A DNA stretch of 14,173 nucleotides, taken from Burkholderiales bacterium (GTDB taxonomy: Bacteria > Pseudomonadota > Gammaproteobacteria > Burkholderiales > Burkholderiaceae_C). The translations under genes were made by a program, and so were the position numbers. Shown piece after piece: positions 6,550-12,544 of this stretch (the stretch's first letter is position 1; every line of letters begins with the position of its first letter). The DNA lies in contig JABMMR010000023.1 of NCBI GenBank assembly GCA_013205525.1, positions 1-14,173 on the forward strand, read 5' to 3'. Below the pieces are notes generated by a model, which saw only the letters and a program-made list of their open reading frames with translations, searched no databases and was not told the origin of the DNA.

Positions 6550-7596
6550 TCAGGAGAGGGTGGACATGTCAATCACGAAGCGGTATTTCACATCGCTTTG
6601 CTGCATACGCTCGTAAGCTTGGTTGATGCCGCTCATGGGAATCATTTCAATATCCGACAAAATCTGGTGCTTGGCACAAAAGTCCAGCATCTCTTGGGTT
6701 TCTTGGATGCCACCCACCAAGGAGCCGGCAATTTTTCGTCGACCCATGATCAGCGAACGCGCATTGAGTTCGGCATTCATGCCAATCGTACCGACGATGC
6801 ATAGGGTGCCGTCTACCTTGAGCAAAGGCAGGTAGACGTTGTAGTCGTGGTAGAGCGGAATGGTGTTGAGCAAAAAATCAAACTGGTTGGCGCTGGCTTG
6901 CATCGCGGCGGCATCGCTCGAGAGCAGAACTCCGTCAGCACCCAAACGCAGGGCGTCTTGCGCCTTGTGGGCAGAGCTGGTGATCATGGTGGTTTTGGCA
7001 CCCATGGCGTGAGCAAACTTGATGCCCATATGGCCCAAGCCACCCAAGCCAATCACGCCCACGCTCATGCCCGCTTGTATGTTCCAGTGCTTCAGCGGCG
7101 AATAGGTGGTGATACCCGCGCACAGCAAGGGCGCTGCGCCTGCAAGGTCCAAGCCCTCGGGCATGCGCAGCACAAAATGTTCGTCGACCACGATGTTTTT
7201 GGCGTAGCCGCCGTAGGTGAAGCCTCCAGGGTCGGCGCTAGCGGCGTTGTAGGTGCCGGTGACACCCTTGAGGCAATACTGTTCTAAATTCACCGCACAA
7301 GAACTGCAGGTGTGACAAGATTTCACAAAGCAGCCAACCGCCACTTTTTGGCCGAGCTTGAATTTTTTAACCTCTGCGCCCACCGCATTGACCGTGCCGA
7401 CAATTTCGTGGCCTGGCACCAGCGGGTAGTTGCTGCGGCCCCAGTCGTTTTTAGCGAAATGCAAATCGGTATGACACACGCCGCAAAAAGCGATGTCTAT
7501 GCCTACATCTTTGGGGCCAATGTTTCTGCGCTGAATGTGTTGGGGAACCAAGGCTTGGTCTGAGGCCAAGGCAGCAAAGCAGGAGGTAAGTGCCAA
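6550..7596 (-). CDS. zinc-dependent NADP-type alcohol dehydrogenase (CAD/YahK-like), TTG start
   Basis: A 348-residue medium-chain dehydrogenase/reductase resembling cinnamyl-alcohol-dehydrogenase and YahK enzymes, which interconvert alcohols and aldehydes. Catalytic zinc ligands are C38 ('FCGVCHTDLH'), H63 ('PGHEIVG') and C159 ('LLCAGITTY'). The structural zinc site is C94, C97, C100 and C108. The Rossmann motif 'GLGGLGHMG' spans residues 183-191, and 'TSSAHK' after the second strand suggests NADP(H). The start codon is TTG at 7596: an in-frame TAA lies 12 bp upstream, no ATG is available near the expected N-terminus, and AAAGGGG sits seven bases before the TTG. First gene of the operon with the crotonase and the CoA ligase. 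A candidate promoter lies just upstream. Confidence 0.93.
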   Translation of the reverse strand: MALTSCFAALASDQALVPQHIQRRNIGPKDVGIDIAFCGVCHTDLHFAKNDWGRSNYPLVPGHEIVGTVNAVGAEVKKFKLGQKVAVGCFVKSCHTCSSCAVNLEQYCLKGVTGTYNAASADPGGFTYGGYAKNIVVDEHFVLRMPEGLDLAGAAPLLCAGITTYSPLKHWNIQAGMSVGVIGLGGLGHMGIKFAHAMGAKTTMITSSAHKAQDALRLGADGVLLSSDAAAMQASANQFDFLLNTIPLYHDYNVYLPLLKVDGTLCIVGTIGMNAELNARSLIMGRRKIAGSLVGGIQETQEMLDFCAKHQILSDIEMIPMSGINQAYERMQQSDVKYRFVIDMSTLS

Positions 7597-7634
7597 GGTG
7601 TTGCCCCTTTAGATGATGTATTTATATCGAAAAA

Positions 7635-7663
7635 ATTATAGCCATCACCCCCTCAACGCTAAA
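7635..7663 (-). promoter_or_regulatory. candidate promoter of the alcohol dehydrogenase operon
   Basis: On the minus strand a perfect -10 hexamer TATAAT (7635-7640) stands about 38 bases before the TTG start. The hexamer 17 bp upstream, TTTAGC (7658-7663), matches the -35 consensus at only three of six positions and reaches the last codons of the SulP gene. A start near 7627 would give a leader of ~30 bases. It implies that the dehydrogenase operon is not merely read through from the sulfur operon upstream. No terminator hairpin is seen in this 62-bp gap. Confidence 0.45.
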
Positions 7664-9386
7664 TCACCTCGGGCGTCAGCGCTTGTATAGCTTGGTAGTT
7701 GGTCAGAAACACTTGGCCGTGAAGATGCTGCAAGAAACCGGTGGTGTTGAGTTTGTCCATCACCGGCCCTTTGATTTCCGAGAAGTGCAGGGCGATGCCA
7801 GAGTCTTTCAAGCGGCTGGCAATGGCCTCTAAACTTTCCAAAGCACTGGCGTCAATGTCGTTCACACCAGAGCATTGCAGCAGCACGTGTTGCAGTTCAG
7901 GGCGTGAGGCTACTTCGGCGTTGATGCGGTCCTCCACACCCCGCGCATTGGCAAAAAACAGGCTGGCATCCACCCGCAGGCACACCAGTTTGGGGCTGAC
8001 CAACACATCGTGGCGCAGCACATTTCGGAAATGCTCGGTGCCCGGCACCAAACCCACAATGGCGATGTGCGGACGGCTGGCGCGAAACAAAAACAGCGCC
8101 AAAGACACCACCACACCCATGACCAAACCGCTTTCCACACCCACCAGCAAGGTGGCCAGCAAGGTGGTGGCGACTGCGATGAAGTCCAGCTTGGAAAAGC
8201 GCCAGGTGGATTTCAACATACCAAAGTCCACCAGCGACAACACCGCCACGATGATGGTGGCAGCCAAGGTGGCTTGCGGCAGGTAAAACAAAGCAGGCGT
8301 TAAAAACAGCGACGCCAAGGTGATGCCCACTGCGGTGTACACACCCGCCGCCGGGGTGACCGCGCCCGCGTCAAAGTTGACCACCGAGCGGGCAAAACCA
8401 CCCGTCACCGGAAAGCCACCGGTGAAGGCCGCTGACAAATTGCTGGCGCCCAAGGCAACCAACTCTTGGTCGGGCTCAATGCGTTGGCGGCGTTTCGCCG
8501 CCAAGGTTTGGCCGACAGACACCGACTCCACAAAGCCCACCACGCTGATGAGCAAAGCGGGAACCAACAGCTCTTGCCAAAGACCCAAGTCCCATAACGG
8601 CGCGGTGAGTGGAGGCAAGCCTTGCGGCACGGTGCCCACCAATTTCATGCCTTGGCCTTGCCAGTCGAGTGACCAAGCCAAGAGGGTGGTCATGGCAATC
8701 GCCACCACGGGCCCTGCCTTGGCCAGCACATCGGCCAACTTTGGCCTCAAGCCCGCTGAGATGAGCAAAGGCTTTAAGCCCTTGCGCACCCAAAACAAAA
8801 ACGCGGTGGTGGCGATGCCCACGACCAGCGTCAGTAAATGAATATTCGAGGCTTGGTGCAGCAGAGAAGACAGCAGTTCCACAAAATTGTGTCCCTCGGC
8901 TTTAACGCCCATGAGGGTTTTGAGTTGGCTCAGCGCAATCAGCAAACCCGACGCCGAAATAAAACCCGAGATGACCGGATGGCTTAAAAAATTGGCCAAA
9001 AATCCCAAGCGCAGCAAACCCATGACCAGCAACATGCCGCCCGACAAAAACGCCAAGGTCATCGCCACTTGCCAATAGGCATGGGTGCCGGCGGCGGCGT
9101 GTTCGGCCACCGCAGCAGCGGTCATCAGCGACACCACCGCCACAGGGCCGACTGCCAACACGCGGCTGCTGCCCAGCACCGCGTACAGCAACAAGGGCGC
9201 CACGCTGGCGTACAAACCCACCTCGGGCGGCAACCCCGCCAGCAAGGCATAGGCCAAGCTTTGTGGGATCAGCATGACAGTGACGATGAGGGCGGCCACC
9301 GCGTCGTTGGTGAAGGTTTCGCGGCTGTATCTGCGGCCCCATTGAAGAATGGGCAGTGCGGGCAACCAGCCTGAGCCTTGCGTCAT
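7659..9386 (-). CDS. SulP family anion transporter with STAS domain
   Basis: A 575-residue SulP (SLC26-like) permease for sulfate or related anions. About the first 430 residues form the membrane part, with many hydrophobic helices and family motifs 'LIPQSLAYALLAGLPPEVGLYAS', 'VLAVGPVAVVSLMTA' and 'AAFTGGFPVTGGFARSVVNF'. A cytoplasmic STAS domain follows (~445-565), with 'LRVDASLFFANA' and 'VNDIDASALESLEAI'. The length is that of a complete transporter. The ATG overlaps the TGA of the upstream YeeE-like gene by four bases (ATGA), so translation is coupled and the gene belongs to the sulfur operon. That context suggests sulfate, sulfite or thiosulfate rather than bicarbonate as substrate. The direction of transport cannot be told; clearing sulfite made by the divergent dioxygenase is a reasonable inference. 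Confidence 0.92.
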   Translation of the reverse strand: MTQGSGWLPALPILQWGRRYSRETFTNDAVAALIVTVMLIPQSLAYALLAGLPPEVGLYASVAPLLLYAVLGSSRVLAVGPVAVVSLMTAAAVAEHAAAGTHAYWQVAMTLAFLSGGMLLVMGLLRLGFLANFLSHPVISGFISASGLLIALSQLKTLMGVKAEGHNFVELLSSLLHQASNIHLLTLVVGIATTAFLFWVRKGLKPLLISAGLRPKLADVLAKAGPVVAIAMTTLLAWSLDWQGQGMKLVGTVPQGLPPLTAPLWDLGLWQELLVPALLISVVGFVESVSVGQTLAAKRRQRIEPDQELVALGASNLSAAFTGGFPVTGGFARSVVNFDAGAVTPAAGVYTAVGITLASLFLTPALFYLPQATLAATIIVAVLSLVDFGMLKSTWRFSKLDFIAVATTLLATLLVGVESGLVMGVVVSLALFLFRASRPHIAIVGLVPGTEHFRNVLRHDVLVSPKLVCLRVDASLFFANARGVEDRINAEVASRPELQHVLLQCSGVNDIDASALESLEAIASRLKDSGIALHFSEIKGPVMDKLNTTGFLQHLHGQVFLTNYQAIQALTPEVI

Positions 9387-9829
9387 CCCTTTGGGGCGTG
9401 GACGAAGCGGTCCATCAGCTCAAAGCCCAGCATGCCCACCAGCATGGCGACAACGAAAATCAAGGCCTTGGGCTGGCCATCGGCCATGGAGACCATGGCA
9501 GGTCCTGGGCAAAAACCCGCCCAACCCCAGCCAGCGCCAAACAGCAAACTGCCAATCACCAAAGGGCGGTCGATTTGGTTGTTATTCGGAATACGCAACA
9601 CGCCGCCAAAGAAATTGGTGGTGCGTTTTTTGGCCACGCCAAAGGCGAAGAAGCCCACTGCAATGGCGCCGCCCATGACCAGTGCCAAGGAGGGGTCCCA
9701 AGCCCCAAACAGATCGAGAAAGCCAATGACTTTGCCGGGGTCTGTCATGCCGGAAAGCATCAAACCCAGGCCAAACAAGAGGCCCACCAAAAATTCGCTG
9801 ATGCGGTGAAAAGTGTTGTTGTGAAGCAT
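9383..9829 (-). CDS. YeeE/YedE family half-transporter, second subunit (DUF6691-type, PmpB-like)
   Basis: A 148-residue membrane protein corresponding to the second half of a full YeeE/YedE transporter of sulfur compounds. Family signatures are 'GLMLSGMTDPGKVIGFLDLFGAWDPSLALVMGG' (about 22-54) and 'IGSLLFGAGWGWAGFCPGPA' (92-111), with the conserved Cys C107. There are about four membrane helices. Two starts compete. The ATG at 9838 overlaps the previous stop (ATGA), but its purine-rich AAGGA is only one base away. The ATG at 9829 lies eight bases after that AAGGA, which is ideal, so I prefer it. It ends in an ATGA overlap with SulP. It probably pairs with the neighbouring YeeE subunit to form one channel. 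The family is known from thiosulfate uptake (YeeE); the compound moved here is inferred. Confidence 0.85.
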   Translation of the reverse strand: MLHNNTFHRISEFLVGLLFGLGLMLSGMTDPGKVIGFLDLFGAWDPSLALVMGGAIAVGFFAFGVAKKRTTNFFGGVLRIPNNNQIDRPLVIGSLLFGAGWGWAGFCPGPAMVSMADGQPKALIFVVAMLVGMLGFELMDRFVHAPKG

Positions 9830-9834
9830 GGGGT

Positions 9835-10278
9835 TCATCCTTGAAATGCGTGACGCAAAACATAAACAATTAAAAAGCCTGCGCCCATGAAGGACAGGGT
9901 GGCCACCAATGAGCGGGGCGAGAGCCGCGACAATCCGCAAACCCCGTGGCCGCTGGTGCAGCCCGAGGCATAACGGGTGCCAATGCCTACCAATAAACCT
10001 GCGCCTATGACGCTCAACACGCCAGCATCAATGCGCGGGGCCGTCACCCATTCGACTGGCATGACGGCATGAAACACCGTGGGCGCTGCAAACAAACCCA
10101 AAAGAAAAGCAATGCGCCACCAAGTGTCGCCAAGCTTGGGAGGCATAAGACCGCCCAAGATGCCGCTGATGCCCAAAATGCGTCCATTGAGCAAAATAAA
10201 CATGGCCGAGGCCAAGCCAAGTATCAGGCCGCCAGCGAGCGACGCCCAAGGCGTGAAATGCATCCAATCGATATTCAT
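9835..10278 (-). CDS. YeeE/YedE family half-transporter, first subunit (PmpA-like)
   Basis: A 147-residue membrane protein equivalent to the first half of YeeE/YedE. It has about four membrane helices, 'LNGRILGISGILGG' after the first, and the hallmark 'GIGTRYASGCTSGHGVCGLSRLSPRS' region with C107 and C114. Cysteines in this region relay thiosulfate through the channel in studied YeeE proteins. The start at 10278 has AAGGAG seven bases upstream and overlaps the stop of the ArsR gene by four bases (ATGA); an in-frame codon at 10305 lies inside that gene and is less likely. The 3' end overlaps or abuts the second subunit. The arrangement regulator-PmpA-PmpB matches the pigS/pmpAB locus described in Serratia. 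Confidence 0.87.
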   Translation of the reverse strand: MNIDWMHFTPWASLAGGLILGLASAMFILLNGRILGISGILGGLMPPKLGDTWWRIAFLLGLFAAPTVFHAVMPVEWVTAPRIDAGVLSVIGAGLLVGIGTRYASGCTSGHGVCGLSRLSPRSLVATLSFMGAGFLIVYVLRHAFQG

Positions 10279-10610
10279 GTGTTGTCTCCTTCTTGTGGTT
10301 TGCAAAATTGATCGAATAAAACGTTCATCACCGCCAGCGCTTGAGGGCTGGCGATTTGGTAATAGATGTTTTTGCCGTCGCGGCGTGTAGTGACCAGCTC
10401 TTCCTCACGCAGCACAGTCAGTTGCTGTGACAGCGTGGGCTGCACAATGCCTAAGATTTCTTCCAACTCACCCACCCGCTTTTCGCCTTGGGACAACTGA
10501 CACAGCAGCATCAGGCGGTCGGGGTTGGAGAGCACTTTCATCATCTGACAGGCCTTGCCAGCCGATGTTTTCATTTTGTCAAGGTCTAAGGTGGTGGTAT
10601 CCATGGGCAT
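10275..10610 (-). CDS. ArsR-family repressor, BigR/SqrR-like (persulfide sensing)
   Basis: A 111-residue winged-helix ArsR/SmtB protein. The recognition helix region is 'LGIVQPTLSQQLTVLREEELV' (residues 53-73) and the wing is 'TTRRDGKNIYYQI'. Two cysteines, C37 ('RLMLLCQLSQGE') and C103 ('FDQFCKP'), occupy the positions and the 66-residue spacing of the C41/C107 pair by which SqrR, and similarly BigR, sense reactive sulfur; a third Cys, C21, is extra. Metal-site motifs of ArsR or SmtB ('ELCVCDL') are absent. Context agrees: it heads the YeeE-YeeE-SulP operon and is divergent from a persulfide dioxygenase. AGGA lies four bases before the ATG at 10610 and nine to ten before a second ATG at 10604, so either could start. 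It probably binds the inverted repeat in the shared promoter region. Confidence 0.9.
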   Translation of the reverse strand: MPMDTTTLDLDKMKTSAGKACQMMKVLSNPDRLMLLCQLSQGEKRVGELEEILGIVQPTLSQQLTVLREEELVTTRRDGKNIYYQIASPQALAVMNVLFDQFCKPQEGDNT

Positions 10611-10618
10611 TTTTCCTA

Positions 10619-10639
10619 TTACAAATCAAGAAGATGTAA
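10619..10639. repeat. small inverted repeat in the ArsR leader
   Basis: TTACA (10619-10623) and TGTAA (10635-10639), again separated by 11 bp, lie between the ArsR -10 and its ATG. The spacing equals that of the main operator and the arms look like a shortened version of it, so it may be a weak second repressor site. Five-base arms in AT-rich DNA can arise by chance. Confidence 0.25.
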
Positions 10640-10641
10640 AA

Positions 10642-10670
10642 AGTATATTGACAAATAATATATATGTCAA
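10642..10670 (-). promoter_or_regulatory. promoter of the ArsR-YeeE-YeeE-SulP operon
   Basis: On the minus strand, a perfect -35 TTGACA (10665-10670), a 17-bp spacer and a -10 TATACT (10642-10647, 5 of 6) form a near-consensus sigma-70 promoter. Transcription would start about 10635, 25 bases before the ATG. The inverted repeat at 10644-10674 covers both hexamers, so a bound repressor would block RNA polymerase. Confidence 0.75.
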
Positions 10671-10674
10671 TATA
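10644..10674. promoter_or_regulatory. inverted-repeat operator shared by divergent sulfur promoters
   Basis: Perfect ten-base arms TATATTGACA (10644-10653) and TGTCAATATA (10665-10674) with an 11-bp all A/T spacer. Each arm holds the -35 of one promoter and most of the -10 of the opposite one. The position makes it the likely operator of the adjacent ArsR-family repressor, which would then control itself and the dioxygenase together. Confidence 0.65.
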
Positions 10675-10676
10675 TT
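10648..10676 (+). promoter_or_regulatory. promoter of the persulfide dioxygenase gene
   Basis: A perfect -35 TTGACA (10648-10653), a 17-bp spacer and a -10 TATATT (10671-10676, 5 of 6). The start would fall near 10683, about 23 bases before the ATG at 10706. It is almost the mirror image of the minus-strand promoter and shares the same DNA, so both cannot easily be occupied at the same time. Confidence 0.72.
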
Positions 10677-10705
10677 ATTGAAAATCTATCTGAAAAGGAA
10701 TCTTG

Positions 10706-11581
10706 ATGAGCACCGCTACTGTCAATCCCCAAGTTCATGGCATTTTTGACCCCGCCACTTGGACCGTCACCTATGTGGTTTACGAAAAACCAGGGTCTGT
10801 TTGCGCCATCATCGACTCGGTGTTGGACTACGACCCCAAGTCGGGCCGCACCAGCCACCATTCAGCTGACTTGGTCATCGAATTTGTCAAAACCAATAAT
10901 TTGAAAGTAGAGTGGGTTCTGGAAACCCACGCCCACGCCGACCACCTGAGCGCCGCGCCTTATCTGAAGCAACATTTGGGCGGCAAAACCGCCATTGGTG
11001 ACCACATCAGCGGCGTGCAAAAAGTCTTCAAAGGCATCTTCAATATGGAGAAAAGTTTTAAGTTGGATGGCTCGCAGTTCGACCACTTGTTCGCCGATGG
11101 CGATGCCATCCAAGTCGGTGGCCTCACAGGCTACACCCTGTTTGTACCCGGCCACACGCCTGCTTGCGTGGCCTACCAGTTTGGCGACGCGGTGTTTGTG
11201 GGAGACACCCTGTTCATGCCCGATGTGGGCACCGCACGCTGCGACTTCCCCGGTGGCGACGCCAAAACCTTGTACGCCTCGACCCGCAAAATATTGAGCT
11301 TGCCCCCACAAACACGATTGTTCATGTGCCACGACTACCCGCCCAATGACCGCCCTGTGAATTTCGAGAGCACTGTGGCCGAGCAAAAAGCGAACAACAT
11401 CCATGTGCACGACGGCATCAGCGAAGCGCAATTTGTAGACATGCGTACCCAACGTGACGCCACCTTGGAAATGCCGGTGCTCATCCTGCCAGCGGTGCAA
11501 ATCAACATCCGCGCGGGCGAGTTCCCACCCAAGGAAGACAATGGCATTGCCTACGCCAAAATTCCTTTGAACGCACTCTGA
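10706..11581 (+). CDS. blh: persulfide dioxygenase, ETHE1/Blh-like metallo-beta-lactamase fold
   Basis: A 291-residue metallo-beta-lactamase-fold protein of the Blh/ETHE1 group, non-heme iron enzymes that oxidise glutathione persulfide to sulfite with O2. The metal motif 'THAHADHLSA' gives H75, H77, D79 and H80, followed by H150 in 'VPGHTPAC', D167 in 'GDTLFMPDVGTARCDFPGG' and H209 in 'CHDYPP'. By comparison with ETHE1 the iron ligands should be H75, H150 and D167. The 'GTARCDFPGG' stretch is characteristic of this group and separates it from glyoxalase II and true beta-lactamases. The protein is cytoplasmic. The ATG at 10706 has AAAAGGAA with six bases spacing and is preferred over the TTG directly before it. 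It is divergent from the ArsR operon and shares its operator, so it should be induced by sulfide or persulfide. No fused rhodanese domain is present. Confidence 0.92.
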   Translation: MSTATVNPQVHGIFDPATWTVTYVVYEKPGSVCAIIDSVLDYDPKSGRTSHHSADLVIEFVKTNNLKVEWVLETHAHADHLSAAPYLKQHLGGKTAIGDHISGVQKVFKGIFNMEKSFKLDGSQFDHLFADGDAIQVGGLTGYTLFVPGHTPACVAYQFGDAVFVGDTLFMPDVGTARCDFPGGDAKTLYASTRKILSLPPQTRLFMCHDYPPNDRPVNFESTVAEQKANNIHVHDGISEAQFVDMRTQRDATLEMPVLILPAVQINIRAGEFPPKEDNGIAYAKIPLNAL

Positions 11582-11583
11582 TC

Positions 11584-11740
11584 ATGAGCCCTGTCCACTT
11601 AGTCTGCCTGCATTGCAACGTCACCAACCGAACTCAACTGCGCCAAATGCCAAGCGCCCTTGCCGCATGATGGCGCCGGCTTATGAAAAGGTCAGCGCTG
11701 CCTCGCTCAATGCTTAACCCCTTGGTCAGGGACAAATCAG
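11584..11740 (+). pseudogene. trxC: decayed remnant of thioredoxin 2 (trxC), N-terminal zinc ribbon
   Basis: Three bases after the dioxygenase stop, an ATG opens a short frame reading MSPVHLVCLHCNVTNR, which matches the start of thioredoxin 2 ('HLVCPHCxxxNR', first CxxC of the zinc ribbon). The frame then ends at 11670. A different frame from 11639 reads CAKCQAPLP, the second CxxC of the ribbon, but only three codons after the first part where intact TrxC has about ten, so a deletion with a frameshift has occurred. Further on, a VSAASLNA-like segment (about 11690-11715) could be the residue of the linker before the thioredoxin fold, followed by a stop. The WCGPC active site is absent. It probably once ran in the same direction as the dioxygenase. 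The two CxxC pairs in order make the identification fairly convincing; the 3' limit is approximate. Confidence 0.55.
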
Positions 11741-12133
11741 CTTGATCTTTGGGAAATAAGTTTTGTAGCGCCCCGCGTCGCGGGTCAGCAGTTTGTAGCC
11801 TTCGGCCTGGGCATGGGCACCAATAAAGAAGTCGGGCAACACGCCAGTTTTGGTGCCGCCGCGTTGGCGGTAAGCCCTGAACGCATGGGCGGCAAGTTGC
11901 GCTGCTGGCTTAGACACATCCAGAATTTGTACCTTCAACTTATCCAAAAAAGTATCGATGTGCGGGCCAGCGGTGTCGTGTGTATGTAGCTCAGCATAGA
12001 CCACGAAATTGGTCACGAGCGGCTGTTTTTTGGCCTTGCTTAGTTCCTTGAGCGACCAGTCTAGCCAAATCGGATCTCTGTGGATGACATCCACAAACAC
12101 ATTGGTGTCCACCAAAATCACGGTTGGTTCCAA
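11726..12133 (-). CDS. vapC: PIN-domain ribonuclease toxin, VapC family
   Basis: A 135-residue PIN-domain protein. The acidic Mg-binding residues stand at the usual places: D9 ('ILVDTNVFVD'), E48 ('VYAELH'), D101 ('LPDFFIGAHA') and D119 ('LLTRDAGRY'). VapC toxins cut tRNA or rRNA and are held inactive by their antitoxin partner. The gene overlaps the end of the antitoxin gene. Two starts are possible: TTG at 12133, with GAGG six bases upstream, or GTG at 12121, which overlaps the antitoxin stop by four bases (GTGA). The first is given here; the second would give 131 residues. Both leave the first catalytic Asp intact. The toxin follows the antitoxin in the operon, the usual order. It lies next to trxC remains, consistent with the pair having been inserted there. 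Confidence 0.88.
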   Translation of the reverse strand: MEPTVILVDTNVFVDVIHRDPIWLDWSLKELSKAKKQPLVTNFVVYAELHTHDTAGPHIDTFLDKLKVQILDVSKPAAQLAAHAFRAYRQRGGTKTGVLPDFFIGAHAQAEGYKLLTRDAGRYKTYFPKIKLICP

Positions 12134-12393
12134 TCATCACCTCGGGTCATGCGCATCAGTTCATCTGTGCTCATGCCATCTTTGGCGATGCCAATGAACT
12201 GACGAATAGGATCATCAGCGTCCAAAAACGACAAATCCGGCTCAGGTACCGGCTTGCCATGCGACGACGTTTTCGCCGCCACAAGGTACTCAGCCAAGGC
12301 TTCTTGAACCACTTGTGATTTGGTGAGTTTGCGAACCGCGCAATACTGCGTCAAATCACGCTCAATTGCTTCGGGGAGTCGAACAGACAGCAT
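12118..12393 (-). CDS. vapB: ribbon-helix-helix antitoxin, VapB-type
   Basis: A 91-residue protein with an N-terminal ribbon-helix-helix DNA-binding domain (about residues 1-42): a short strand 'MLSVRLPEAI', then 'LTQYCAVRKLTKSQVVQEALAEYL'. The C-terminal half is acidic and probably unstructured until it wraps the toxin. Such antitoxins neutralise the PIN toxin and repress their own promoter as a complex. The ATG at 12391-12393 has a strong AAGGAG five bases upstream. Its coding end overlaps the toxin start, which couples translation. An inverted repeat lies about 30 bp upstream of the start and is the likely operator. CopG/RHH family membership is clear; pairing with the PIN toxin rests on adjacency. 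Confidence 0.85.
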   Translation of the reverse strand: MLSVRLPEAIERDLTQYCAVRKLTKSQVVQEALAEYLVAAKTSSHGKPVPEPDLSFLDADDPIRQFIGIAKDGMSTDELMRMTRGDDWNQP

Positions 12394-12424
12394 GAGATCT
12401 CCTTGTAGTACGCGGTGCTGAATT

Positions 12425-12467
12425 TGTATGACGCTCAGTATGACATAAATTCAAAATGCGTCATACA
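12425..12467. promoter_or_regulatory. inverted-repeat operator upstream of the vapBC-like pair
   Basis: Perfect ten-base arms TGTATGACGC (12425-12434) and GCGTCATACA (12458-12467) with a 23-bp spacer. The heptamer GTATGAC also occurs a third time in the same direction inside the spacer (12438-12444), 12 bp from the first. Multiple short sites near the antitoxin start are typical of RHH antitoxin operators. No strong -35/-10 pair was found here. Confidence 0.55.
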
Positions 12468-12544
12468 CCTGAATGAGCAGTTTAGTGACTCACACAAAAT
12501 TTGCTTTCATAATGGCGCTTCAAATTTATTCATTCTGAGATTTA

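Noticed and set aside
10862..11500. 212-codon open frame antisense to the persulfide dioxygenase
   Set aside because: The opposite strand has clear catalytic motifs, and the antisense product has no domain and a composition expected from reversed codons.
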